Positions 9,679 through 18,113 of a stretch of DNA of 64,000 nucleotides are shown one piece after another (the first letter of the stretch is position 1; every line of letters starts with the position of its first letter). The translations under genes and the position numbers were made by a program. Below the pieces are notes generated by a model. It saw only the letters and a list, made by a program, of their open reading frames with translations. It did no database searches and was not told the origin of the DNA. The DNA comes from Nitrospira sp. (GTDB lineage: Bacteria; Nitrospirota; Nitrospiria; Nitrospirales; Nitrospiraceae): contig JAEURX010000048.1 in the NCBI GenBank assembly GCA_016788885.1, positions 18,270 through 82,269 on the forward strand, read 5' to 3'.

Positions 9679-11109
9679 TCATTTTCCGATACAAAACTCA
9701 GAGAAGATGCGTTCGAGAATCTCGTCCGTCGTGATGGTACCGGTAATTTCGCCGAGCGCATCGGCCGCAATGCGAAGATCGAGAGCGATCAATTCACCCG
9801 CACGGTCCGCCGCTACCGAATGCTGAGCCTGTTCCACCCCGAGCAATGCACGCTGGCAAGCATCGGCGTGCCGAAGATTAGTCACCATGACGCCATCAGG
9901 CGATTCCACACCACCAGTCAGCACACGCTTGCGGATCGCTCCACGCAATGCATCCAACCCCATCTGCGTGGTGGCGGAAATATCAACAATGTCACTGTGG
10001 CCAGGACAGGCACCCTCGAGGTGCGTCGGCGACAATTTGCGGGGCAGATCACACTTATTGACGACCAGGATCGAATGGACAGCTTGGTCGCTGGATAACA
10101 GCGACGAGTCCTCTTGGGAAAGCGGCTCAGACCCGTCCAGGAGAATCAATGCCAAGTCGGCATCCGCCCATGCAAGCCTGCTGCGACGAATTCCTTCGGC
10201 CTCCACCGGATCGTGAGTCAGACGGATACCTGCCGTATCGATCAGTCGCACCGGAATCCCATCAATGCTGACGAGTTCCTCGAGTACGTCCCGCGTTGTG
10301 CCCGGAATGGGAGTGACGATGGCCCGATCACTACGCAGCAACGCATTCAGCAAACTGGACTTCCCCACATTGGGGCGACCGAGGATCACAACCACGGCCC
10401 CTTCCCTCCAGATGCGACCGTCCTTCCCGGACTCAACCAGGCGGCGAAGTTTGAGGTGCGTGGTCTCCAAAAGCCGAAGCAGTTCATCCTTCCGCACAAA
10501 CGCAATATCTTCGTCCCCGAAATCGAGCGCGGCTTCGATGTGGGCCAAGGCGGTCACCAATTCGGAACGGATCTGCTCCACTTCGCGAGACAACATGCCT
10601 CGGCGCTGTGCCTGGGCCACGGTCAAGCTGCGCGCAGTCTTGGCGCGAATGGTATCAAGCACGGCCTCGGCTTGGGCAAGATCGAGCTTGCCGTTGAGAA
10701 ATGCGCGTTTGGTAAATTCCCCTGGCTCTGCAAGCCTGGCTCCGGCAGCAAGCAACCATCGACAGAGCTGGTCGAGCACCACAGGACCACCGTGGCACTG
10801 CACCTCAACGACATCTTCCCCCGTATAGGAATGCGGGCGCTTCATCACAACCACCAACGCCTCATCCAGGAGAGAACGTACCGGAAGCTCTTCTCCCTGC
10901 GGCACATCCTGAGCACGCGCAGGAGAGCGGACATCCGCAACCGTGAGCTTGTGAGACACCAACTCAGAAAGGGGTTTGCCGGAGCGAGGAAGGACAACTT
11001 GGGCGGCGACATCAAGCGCATGCTGGCCGCTCACGCGAATCACGCCGATGCCCCCTTCACCAGGCGGGGTGGCGATGGCACAGATGGTATCGTCCAGCGC
11101 GCCATGCAT
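9679..11109 (-). CDS. mnmE: tRNA modification GTPase MnmE (TrmE)
   Basis: A G-protein that forms the cmnm5U34 pathway with MnmG. It has 476 aa. The N-terminal tetrahydrofolate-binding domain starts [22 protein letters not shown], the GTPase P-loop is GRPNVGKSS, the switch contains PGTTRD, the G4 motif is NKCD, and the protein ends with FCIGK, the catalytic C-x-GK tail. It lies 21 nt downstream of yidC and directly upstream of mnmG. Confidence 0.98.
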   Translation of the reverse strand: MHGALDDTICAIATPPGEGGIGVIRVSGQHALDVAAQVVLPRSGKPLSELVSHKLTVADVRSPARAQDVPQGEELPVRSLLDEALVVVMKRPHSYTGEDVVEVQCHGGPVVLDQLCRWLLAAGARLAEPGEFTKRAFLNGKLDLAQAEAVLDTIRAKTARSLTVAQAQRRGMLSREVEQIRSELVTALAHIEAALDFGDEDIAFVRKDELLRLLETTHLKLRRLVESGKDGRIWREGAVVVILGRPNVGKSSLLNALLRSDRAIVTPIPGTTRDVLEELVSIDGIPVRLIDTAGIRLTHDPVEAEGIRRSRLAWADADLALILLDGSEPLSQEDSSLLSSDQAVHSILVVNKCDLPRKLSPTHLEGACPGHSDIVDISATTQMGLDALRGAIRKRVLTGGVESPDGVMVTNLRHADACQRALLGVEQAQHSVAADRAGELIALDLRIAADALGEITGTITTDEILERIFSEFCIGK

Positions 11110-11130
11110 GACGCACCCAGTGGGGTGGAG

Positions 11131-12882
11131 TTATTCGGACTGGCCTTTTTGGCGCCTGCCGTTCTGCTTCTGCTCTTTCGACCCGTCTCCACCGGCAGCT
11201 TCGCCATCCGCCGCCGGGACTTGCCATTTTTTACCGAACAGACGCTCCGTGACAACCTGCTGGGTGATCGTCAGCGTATTGTTCGTGAGCCAATACAGCA
11301 CCAACCCCGCAGGAAAATTCACGAACAAAAACGTCATGAACACCGGCAAGAACAGCATGATCTTCGCTTGCGTCGGATCCATGGTGGTCGGCGTGATCTT
11401 CTGCTGGATGACCATGGTCGCACCCATGATGATCGGCAACACATAGAACGGGTCCTGTACGGACAGATCCTTGATCCAAAGCATAAACGGAGCCTGACGA
11501 AGGTCGATGGTCATATAAAGAATGTTGAACAGCGCGACAAACACCGGCATCTGCAGCACCATCGGCAAGCACCCGCCGACCGGATTCACCCGGTGATCCT
11601 TGTAGAGCTTGATCAGTTCCTTGTTGAGTCGATCACGATCATCCTTGAATTTAGTCTGGATCGCCTGGACTTTCGGCTGAATGACCTGCATCTGCTTCAT
11701 CGACTTGTAGCTCTTGTACTGCAGCGGCACGAACATGAGCTTGATGAGCATGGTCAGCAGAATGATCGTGACGCCATAGTTGTGCGTAAACTCGTACAGG
11801 AAACGCAGCACGTAAAAAATCGGCTTGGCGACCGCCTTAACCAGCGCCCAGCTTCCGAACACAAACCAGCCGAAATCAATCGTATCTTCCAGTCCGACAT
11901 TCAACGCCTTGAGGATGTCATACTCCTTAGGCCCGGCATACAATTGCATGGTCAGGGCGGATCCGTTCGCAGGCGCGGGGAATCGAACGCCGGCCGACAC
12001 CAGCTTGTCTCCCTCTTTCTTTGCCAGAGCCGACGCGGCCTTCTGCGGCATGAGCACACTCAAGAAATACTTATCCTGAATGGCCGACCATTTCACCTCG
12101 CCCTTGCGCTCGGCCTCACCATCAGGGGTCTCCTTCAACACCTTGTCATCGACGGAGGACGCCGAGCCCATGAGCCCGATAAATCCTTCCCCCCACTCCA
12201 CAATGCCGAAGTTGGTTCCAAGCGTCACATCCAGCGGAGTCGTGATGCCTTGAGTCCTGACCGCAATGTCCACAACATAGGAGCCGTGGTGGAACGTCAG
12301 TTCTTTTTCGACCTGCAGATTACGTTGCGTGTCGTGATACCGAAATGTGAGGTGACCGACCGGATGGGCACTGTCGAGATGGGAAACGTCCTGAGTGACG
12401 TGGTACACCGCCGCGCCAAGATCGCTCGTGAGCGCCTGATCGCCGGTGACAAGGCTGAGCGGCCCCTTGAATCGCCCCCCTCCATACACGAGCTGCACCG
12501 GCACGGCCCCCTGCTCAGTCGCGGTCGTGTATCGCTTCAGTTCCCAAGATTTTAGGACTGCGCCACGATTACTGAACTTGGCGCGAAACAGTTCCGTGTC
12601 CACCTCGACCGTTTGCTCCTCATCCTTGACCGCGCCTGTCGGGAGATCGTGTGAAGCAGGCGTCGCAGTGGCGGGAGGAGACGTCGTTCCGGCAGCACCG
12701 GCACTGTTGGTGGCATCACTCCCCGATGCGGAAGGCTTACCGTTGGCTGTGGTGGAACTACCTGTGGTGGCCACTTGCACCGGCTCAGACGGCGGCAACA
12801 AGCCCATGCCCTTCAGCAAGTAGTCGTAGCCGATAATGACGGCCAGGGACACGATAAGGAAAATAACGACTCGTTTTTCCAT
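11131..12882 (-). CDS. yidC: Membrane protein insertase YidC
   Basis: Inserts proteins such as F0 subunit c into the inner membrane, alone or with SecYEG. It has 583 aa, the long Gram-negative form: N-terminal TM (about residues 5-27), a low-complexity Ser/Ala/Pro linker, a large periplasmic beta domain (about 95-335), then the conserved membrane core from YGVTIILLTMLIKLMFVPLQYKS with the GGCLPMVLQMPVF segment. The C-terminus is charged. It is followed by mnmE and preceded by yidD-rnpA-rpmH, the standard order. Confidence 0.98.
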   Translation of the reverse strand: MEKRVVIFLIVSLAVIIGYDYLLKGMGLLPPSEPVQVATTGSSTTANGKPSASGSDATNSAGAAGTTSPPATATPASHDLPTGAVKDEEQTVEVDTELFRAKFSNRGAVLKSWELKRYTTATEQGAVPVQLVYGGGRFKGPLSLVTGDQALTSDLGAAVYHVTQDVSHLDSAHPVGHLTFRYHDTQRNLQVEKELTFHHGSYVVDIAVRTQGITTPLDVTLGTNFGIVEWGEGFIGLMGSASSVDDKVLKETPDGEAERKGEVKWSAIQDKYFLSVLMPQKAASALAKKEGDKLVSAGVRFPAPANGSALTMQLYAGPKEYDILKALNVGLEDTIDFGWFVFGSWALVKAVAKPIFYVLRFLYEFTHNYGVTIILLTMLIKLMFVPLQYKSYKSMKQMQVIQPKVQAIQTKFKDDRDRLNKELIKLYKDHRVNPVGGCLPMVLQMPVFVALFNILYMTIDLRQAPFMLWIKDLSVQDPFYVLPIIMGATMVIQQKITPTTMDPTQAKIMLFLPVFMTFLFVNFPAGLVLYWLTNNTLTITQQVVTERLFGKKWQVPAADGEAAGGDGSKEQKQNGRRQKGQSE

Positions 12883-12929
12883 GAAGGTTTAGACAGTGAG
12901 TAGCGGATGAAGTGTTGGTGCCACGACGG

Positions 12930-13130
12930 TTACCTTACAGGATCAACACCGCCGGGATGGAAAGGATGACATTTTAACAGCCGTCGAACGGCCATCACCC
13001 CTCCTTTGAGTACACCATGCCGCTCGATGGCGTCCTGCGCATACACGGAACAAGTCGGATAGAAACGGCAGGCCGGCCCAAGCAGCGGCGAAATACAGGC
13101 ACGGTAGATCGTCAGGAGTATGAGACACAC
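12930..13130 (-). CDS. yidD: Membrane-insertion efficiency factor YidD
   Basis: A small membrane-associated protein that assists YidC/Sec insertion. The signature [19 protein letters not shown], with paired Cys, and the [13 protein letters not shown] tail are unmistakable. The start is uncertain: the frame is open to 13229. I chose GTG 13130 (66 aa) because TGAGG lies 5 nt upstream and homologues start about here. ATG 13193 would overlap rnpA by 58 nt. Even the chosen start lies just after the rnpA stop at 13136, so the two are coupled. Confidence 0.88.
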   Translation of the reverse strand: MCLILLTIYRACISPLLGPACRFYPTCSVYAQDAIERHGVLKGGVMAVRRLLKCHPFHPGGVDPVR

Positions 13131-13135
13131 GCGCC

Positions 13136-13504
13136 TCAGCGCGAGGGTTCCCCAAAACGGGCTAACCGCTGTCTTTGCAATGTGGCTCGCCATAGGCTTT
13201 GCAATTCTACAAACGACAGATTCAGGCACTCACGTTTCGGAAACACTAGAAATGCATTCCCCGGCACTAACACTGGCCGAGCCGCACGACCTAGTTCGCG
13301 AAACAGGCGCTTCGCACGATTCCGGCGCACCGCCGTCCCGAACCGTCGACCGATCACAATCCCCATCATGGCATCCTGGGTCATGCCCGGACAAATTTGG
13401 AGATTGAACAGTCCCGTTGTGACACGCCGACCATTTTTCTTGATGTGCTGGATCTCCCGGCTACGCTTCAAGAAAAACGGCACAGACATTTGTCCTACCG
13501 CCAT
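13136..13504 (-). CDS. rnpA: Ribonuclease P protein component
   Basis: Protein cofactor of RNase P, which matures tRNA 5' ends. It has 122 aa from ATG 13504, or 117 aa from ATG 13489 ([14 protein letters not shown]), which has TAGGA close upstream and may be the real start. The hallmark RNR-type motif is present as [13 protein letters not shown], with FLVFPKRE downstream. It follows rpmH by 168 nt and is followed by yidD with stop/start proximity. Confidence 0.93.
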   Translation of the reverse strand: MAVGQMSVPFFLKRSREIQHIKKNGRRVTTGLFNLQICPGMTQDAMMGIVIGRRFGTAVRRNRAKRLFRELGRAARPVLVPGNAFLVFPKRECLNLSFVELQSLWRATLQRQRLARFGEPSR

Positions 13505-13672
13505 TACAAACCTGCCCGCTGGTTACCTGGCCGCGAGCCCTGGCAGACCAGAGATCGCACGTTGCCCCATTGACCTACGACAACCAGGTTAAGACGGCAG
13601 TGCCCACCCCAGGTCGAGGGCTCACCACCTGGATGTGTGCTTACATGCAGATAGCCGAGCGGCAGGAAAGAA

Positions 13673-13810
13673 TCAGACGGTGAGACGAGCGCGGCCTTTG
13701 GCTCGACGACGAGCGATGACTTTTCGGCCGTTCTTGGTGCTCATGCGCTTCCGAAATCCATGTTCCCGCTTGCGCTTGAGATTCGAGGGCTGCTTAAAAG
13801 TGAACGACAT
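13673..13810 (-). CDS. rpmH: 50S ribosomal protein L34
   Basis: A 45-aa ribosomal protein. It begins [19 protein letters not shown], continues [21 protein letters not shown] and ends ARLTV, a full match to L34. A GGAG-type ribosome-binding site (ctccttctgg on the plus strand) precedes the ATG at 13810. It is the first gene of the rpmH-rnpA-yidD-yidC-mnmE block and is driven by the strong promoter at 13855-13883. dnaA, its usual divergent neighbour, is not adjacent here. Confidence 0.97.
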   Translation of the reverse strand: MSFTFKQPSNLKRKREHGFRKRMSTKNGRKVIARRRAKGRARLTV

Positions 13811-14303
13811 GACGGACTCCTTCTGGAGAAATCAACTTTCAATGAAGAGGCCGCATTATAGGGGTGAGACGAGAGGGTGTCAATCGATGCGGGGTCCCCG
13901 GCCTTCGACACCCGGAGGAGGCATGGCCTGAATCGTAGAAGTGTCACCCCGGCAACCAAGCGAAGGAGATTCCAATCACCCATGAAACTCTTGAGGCACT
14001 CTTGCCCTCCCCTGACAAAGATGCCACAGCACTCACCAAGTGTCGGATCAGTCGTTTGGCGCTAACCAATTGTTCCACAAGACAATTGCAAGACCAAGTC
14101 GTGACATGACTCTCTGGCACTCACATTGCGTCTTCATGAGCGGGGGAGCATATCGTCGCACGCACATAGGTGTGGTTCAAGAAGCTGATAAGGAAGAACC
14201 AGCGCTCCCGAAGAGGTCCTGGCGGATCGTTATCCGCAACCCACGCGTCAAAAGACGCGAAGAACTCGCAGGGGCGGCCCCCGCACGTTAGAATACATTG
14301 AGC
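13811..14303. other. Structured 493-bp strand-switch region, possible origin-associated DNA
   Basis: This is the only intergenic stretch longer than 300 bp. All genes to its left are on the minus strand, and those to its right run plus up to 22.7 kb. Besides the rpmH promoter it holds perfect inverted repeats: CAATTGT/ACAATTG (14067-14073, 14082-14088); GCGGAT-CGTT-ATCCGC (14222-14237); CGCGTC-AAAA-GACGCG (14244-14259); and a GGGGC/GCCCC pair near 14273-14283. TTATCCGCA (14230-14238) differs by one base from a consensus DnaA box. A GTG-started 83-codon frame (14040-14291) crosses it but looks non-coding. It could be origin DNA, a structured RNA or a long leader; sequence alone does not decide. 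Confidence 0.4.
13855..13883 (-). promoter_or_regulatory. Strong sigma70-type promoter of rpmH
   Basis: On the minus strand a perfect TTGACA (13883-13878), a 17-nt spacer and a perfect TATAAT (13860-13855). It lies 45 nt upstream of the rpmH ATG. This is the best promoter match in the window and fits a ribosomal-protein gene. Confidence 0.85.
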
Positions 14304-15452
14304 ATGAACCATACACGCAACATCCGCAGAATTGTGTTACGCATGGCCCTCATCGGCTCCCTGTCGATGAGTGTGGGCGGATGCGTCGAAACCGTTCCCG
14401 AAGAGTTGGTCGAAGCGGTCGAAAGCATCGACCGTGATCTCTTCACACTGCGAGCCGCAGACCTCACACCCGAAGCCTACTCGAAGTTCTCTCGTCAATG
14501 GATCGCGCTGAGAGGCCGCATCGAGTCGGAGGAGAATATCGTTCGCTGGCCTTGGGAAGACAATGAGTTGGAAACGGAGCTGGAAGCCCTTCAGGCCGAA
14601 GGGACTCATCTCGTCGCCGAGGTCAATAGCCGCCTCCAGGCACAACGCACCGCAGCAGAAGCAAAGCTGGCCAAAGTCGAGCAACGACTGCGGCTCCTGA
14701 ACACGAAGGTCGGAGACATCGGCAGTCGTGTGGTGCTTGGTGAACATCCCCTCGAAACCGAACTGCTCGTCAAGCAAGCACGCCATTATCTTGAGCAAGG
14801 ACAATTCGACTACGCCAATCAAGCCTCTGAACGCGCAAGCCAAAACCTGTTCAAACAAACGGCCCTGCTGACCAATGAATTAGGTCGTTATGCGGACGAC
14901 GACCTGATCGCCGCCTGGCGGGAATCTGCACGGCGCACCATCGACTGGTCGCGCAAAAATCGCGCGCATGCGATCGTCATCAGCAAAGCCGACCGCGTGC
15001 TCACGGTCTACAAGAGCGGACGGAAAGTCCTGACCTACCCGATCCGCCTAGGCTCGAAAGGCATCCGCGCAAAACAATATTATGGAGATGGCGCGACGCC
15101 TGAGGGCGAATATCGCATCCAGCGAAAACGCGGGCCTGGGCAAACGCCCTACTTTCGTGCGTTGATTCTCGATTATCCGAACGCTGAAGACCGACGCCGA
15201 TTTGAAGAGGCACAACAAGCGGGACTGATTCCCAAGAATCGACAGATGCCCGGACTCATTCAGCTTCACGGCATTGCCCAAGGCATCACCGATCAGCCGT
15301 ACGGCAGCATCGTCCTGGACAACCCCCAGATCGCCGTACTGTTCGCTCAGGTGGCTGTGGGCACACCCGTGAATATTGTTGGGGCCTTGGAATCACACAA
15401 CTCCGTCTCCCTCGTACTGGCCGACCTGGGCGATCAGGAAGAAGAAACCTAG
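14304..15452 (+). CDS. YkuD (L,D-transpeptidase-like) lipoprotein lacking the catalytic Cys
   Basis: From ATG 14304, 382 aa. A signal peptide ends in a lipobox (SVGGC, Cys27), so it is probably a lipoprotein. A helical, Glu/Arg-rich region (about 30-215) is followed by a YkuD fold (about 222-362) with the typical YYGDGATPEGEYRI and VAVGTPVNIVG strands. Active enzymes have H-G then S/N-G-C-I. Here the His is kept (QLHG, His322), but the Cys position is Ser335 in PYGSIVL. It may be inactive, a peptidoglycan-binding scaffold, or use Ser. A TTG at 14298 is an alternative start. Confidence 0.85.
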   Translation: MNHTRNIRRIVLRMALIGSLSMSVGGCVETVPEELVEAVESIDRDLFTLRAADLTPEAYSKFSRQWIALRGRIESEENIVRWPWEDNELETELEALQAEGTHLVAEVNSRLQAQRTAAEAKLAKVEQRLRLLNTKVGDIGSRVVLGEHPLETELLVKQARHYLEQGQFDYANQASERASQNLFKQTALLTNELGRYADDDLIAAWRESARRTIDWSRKNRAHAIVISKADRVLTVYKSGRKVLTYPIRLGSKGIRAKQYYGDGATPEGEYRIQRKRGPGQTPYFRALILDYPNAEDRRRFEEAQQAGLIPKNRQMPGLIQLHGIAQGITDQPYGSIVLDNPQIAVLFAQVAVGTPVNIVGALESHNSVSLVLADLGDQEEET

Positions 15453-15542
15453 CCTCCACAACAGCTCCCCCCACTCAAGTCGACGGCATTCGCTCTCACA
15501 CGTACCCATCCCTTCTCCTCCCCGGCATCGGCATCAACGCGT

Positions 15543-15571
15543 TTGCCTTTTTACTTTCCCGAACCTAAGAT
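15543..15571 (+). promoter_or_regulatory. Candidate promoter of the pgi-pgl-glk-rpiA operon
   Basis: TTGCCT (15543-15548), a 17-nt spacer, then TAAGAT (15566-15571), ending 54 nt before the pgi ATG. It is the only promoter-like pair seen in the 173-bp gap. Confidence 0.4.
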
Positions 15572-15625
15572 ACGGAACAGCCGACGCGCATTGTCGTTCC
15601 TCCACCCCATGGAAGAGAGCGTGTT

Positions 15626-17329
15626 ATGCCGATCCGCCCCGACACATCATCGCTACCGACCGACCAGGCCATCGCCCGAACACTTGACGAGCTGGGCGGC
15701 AACCATGTCATCGAACGTATCTGGACCCGCGACCACAGGGTGTGGAAACCGACCTCCAGAGAAATCGAAAACCGACTTGGTTGGTTGACGGTTCTCGATC
15801 ACATGCAGGACGGGGTCTCCGATCTGCGAGCCTTTGCGCAAGCATCCCGAGAAGCTCGTATCACCGACGTGGTCCTGCTTGGGATGGGCGGGAGCAGCCT
15901 CGGCCCTGAGGTCTTGCGCTGCACCTTTGGTTCCTCCAAGGGCGCCCCGCGACTCTGGGTGCTGGATTCCACCGTACCTGGTTGGGTCCGGCAAGTGACC
16001 GCGACGATCCAGCCGGCGAGAACGCTGTTCCTTGTCGCCAGCAAATCAGGCGGTACGATCGAAGTGATGTCGCTCTTCGCCCACTTCTGGAACCTCGTAC
16101 ACCGCACCAAGGGTCATCGGGGAGGAGCCCAGTTTGTCGCGATCACGGATCCCGGAACCGGCCTGGAACGACTCGCGCAGGAGCGCGGATTTTGGCGTAC
16201 CTTCACCAATCAACCGGACATCGGCGGGCGCTACTCAGTCCTCTCCTATTTCGGCCTCGTTCCTGCGGCACTGCTGGGACTCAATGTTGAAAAACTCCTG
16301 AACCGAGCGCTCGCGATGCGCGAAGCGTGTCGGCGCACCTCCACACCAAAGGACAATCCCGGGGCAGCACTGGGGGGCATGATGGCCGCCATGGTCAAAG
16401 CCGGTCGCGACAAAGTCACCCTCCTCACTTCGCCGACACTGCAGTCGTTCGGCCTGTGGGTGGAGCAATTGCTAGCGGAAAGCACCGGCAAAGAAGGGAC
16501 AGGACTCATACCCGTAGCAGGAGAGCCCCTCGCTCCCCCGTCTGCCTATGGAGCCGATCGATTGTTTATCAGTCTTCGCCTCAAGGGCGACCGGAATGCC
16601 TCGTTGGATCGAGGCCTCGCCGCACTCCAAAACGCCGGGCACCCAGTCTTCCGACTGCACTTGAGTGATCGATACGATCTGGGCGCTGAATTCTTCCGCT
16701 GGGAATTCGCCACTGCTGTCGCAGGACACGTGCTCGGCATTCATCCATTTGATCAGCCGAATGTTCAAGAAAGTAAAGACAACACCGCCCGTGTGCTCAA
16801 GGAGGTTGAGACCCAAGGGCGACTCCCCGCGTTGCCGACGCCGCCCCCGCCGCAGGCCCTCGCCCAGCTGCTGACGCAGGCTGCGCCCAATCGGTACGTT
16901 GCGATTCTCGCCTATACGACGCCAAGCCTCAAACTTGATGCCGCACTGCGCGCTCTGCGTAAGGCGATCATGACCAGATATCACCTGGCCACGACAGCCG
17001 GATACGGCCCTCGCTACCTACACTCCACCGGGCAACTGCACAAGGGTGGCCCCAACAGCGGACTCTTTCTTGAGCTCGTGGACGCCATGAAGCCGGATCT
17101 TTCGGTTCCGGAACAGCCCTATACATTCGGCACTCTCGCTCTCGCCCAGGCACTCGGTGATCTTCAGTCGCTGCATAGCCATCAGCGCCCTGCGGTCAGG
17201 ATCAGCCTTGGTACCGATCCCGTGCGCACCATACGTCGCCTGGTCACACGACTCGCTCCAGCCGCAACAGCCCGCCGGAAACCCGCCCCAACCAGGCGGA
17301 CCGCCTCAGCACGTCGAGCCCGTCGCTGA
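15626..17329 (+). CDS. pgi: Glucose-6-phosphate isomerase with a basic C-terminal tail
   Basis: Interconverts glucose-6-P and fructose-6-P in the cytoplasm. It has 567 aa. The sugar-phosphate (SIS) folds are visible: VVLLGMGGSSLGPEVL (about 90-105), VASKSGGTIEV, and later TAGYGPRYLHSTGQLHKGGPNSG, the C-terminal PGI signature. This is the divergent type resembling the PGI half of transaldolase-PGI fusions, not the E. coli form. The last ~30 residues are an unusual Arg/Ala/Pro-rich tail. pgl starts one base after its stop. Confidence 0.9.
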   Translation: MPIRPDTSSLPTDQAIARTLDELGGNHVIERIWTRDHRVWKPTSREIENRLGWLTVLDHMQDGVSDLRAFAQASREARITDVVLLGMGGSSLGPEVLRCTFGSSKGAPRLWVLDSTVPGWVRQVTATIQPARTLFLVASKSGGTIEVMSLFAHFWNLVHRTKGHRGGAQFVAITDPGTGLERLAQERGFWRTFTNQPDIGGRYSVLSYFGLVPAALLGLNVEKLLNRALAMREACRRTSTPKDNPGAALGGMMAAMVKAGRDKVTLLTSPTLQSFGLWVEQLLAESTGKEGTGLIPVAGEPLAPPSAYGADRLFISLRLKGDRNASLDRGLAALQNAGHPVFRLHLSDRYDLGAEFFRWEFATAVAGHVLGIHPFDQPNVQESKDNTARVLKEVETQGRLPALPTPPPPQALAQLLTQAAPNRYVAILAYTTPSLKLDAALRALRKAIMTRYHLATTAGYGPRYLHSTGQLHKGGPNSGLFLELVDAMKPDLSVPEQPYTFGTLALAQALGDLQSLHSHQRPAVRISLGTDPVRTIRRLVTRLAPAATARRKPAPTRRTASARRARR

Positions 17330-17330
17330 G

Positions 17331-18113
17331 ATGTCATCCAGGCCTGAGCTGCATACCTTCGCAGATGCGCAGGACCTCGTGGTGGCCGCGGCAGACCTCT
17401 TCGTACAACTGGGGCAGCAGGCGATTGCCGAACGTAACCGATTCCTGGTGGCGCTGTCCGGCGGCTCAACGCCGAAGGCTCTCTATGCCGCCCTTACACG
17501 TCCACACATTGCGCAACACTTAGACTGGCGCAAGGTCCATTTCTTCTTCGGAGACGAACGCGGCGTGCCGCCCACACATGCCGAGAGTAACTTTGGCCTC
17601 GCCCAGGCCATGCTCTTTCACCCCTTGCACATTCCCTCCTCCTTGATCCATCGCATGCGGGGTGAGGACCCGCCGGAGTCTGCCGCGATCGACTACGAAA
17701 GGACGCTGCGTCGCATAGCCGCTCCTGTCACAGGACAATGGCCGGTTCTGGACCTGATCCTCCTGGGAATGGGCGATGATGGCCACACCGCCTCGCTGTT
17801 CCCCGACACTCCTGCGGTGACCGACACGATCCGTTGGGTGGTTCCGGGTTACGCTCCGCAGGGGACTCGCTCACGCATCACCATCACCCTAGGTGTGATC
17901 AATCATGCGAGTGTGGTACTGTTTCTGATCGCCGGGCGAAATAAGGCCGTCGTCGTCCAGCGCATTTTGGAAAGAAGCGCCGACGATCCCAGCCCCTATC
18001 CAGCCGCACTGGTTCGGCCTGAACACGGGCGGCTGTTGTGGTACCTAGATCGCGCCGCAGCATCGGAATTGACCATAGCTCCACAACATTTGACATCGCG
18101 AGAGGATCCATGA
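17331..18113 (+). CDS. pgl: 6-phosphogluconolactonase
   Basis: Hydrolyses 6-phosphoglucono-delta-lactone in the oxidative pentose-phosphate route. From ATG 17331 it has 260 aa. The family motifs FLVALSGGSTPKALY, VHFFFGDERGVPPTHAESN and LDLILLGMGDDGHTASLFP are all present. The frame extends further upstream inside pgi, but MSSRPELHTF fits the family start and begins one base after the pgi TGA. Its TGA overlaps the glk ATG (ATGA), indicating coupled translation. zwf is not in this window. Confidence 0.95.
   Translation: MSSRPELHTFADAQDLVVAAADLFVQLGQQAIAERNRFLVALSGGSTPKALYAALTRPHIAQHLDWRKVHFFFGDERGVPPTHAESNFGLAQAMLFHPLHIPSSLIHRMRGEDPPESAAIDYERTLRRIAAPVTGQWPVLDLILLGMGDDGHTASLFPDTPAVTDTIRWVVPGYAPQGTRSRITITLGVINHASVVLFLIAGRNKAVVVQRILERSADDPSPYPAALVRPEHGRLLWYLDRAAASELTIAPQHLTSREDP

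Noticed and set aside
9666..9770. An N-terminal extension of MnmG reaching into mnmE
   Set aside because: The extension is not MnmG-like; the ATG at 9665 has a proper ribosome-binding site and fits the family start.
10114..12555. An 813-codon open frame on the plus strand opposite mnmE and yidC
   Set aside because: It is fully antisense to two certain genes, His/Arg/Gln-rich in composition and lacks any domain. It is a by-product of G+C-rich codon use in the real genes.
14040..14291. An 83-codon GTG-started frame in the strand-switch region
   Set aside because: No ribosome-binding site, no signal or domain, and it runs through the hairpin series. Treated as non-coding.
17157..17330. An upstream extension of 6-phosphogluconolactonase
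   Set aside because: It lies inside the 3' end of pgi and reads as low-complexity Pro/Gln; ATG 17331 directly after the pgi stop is better.
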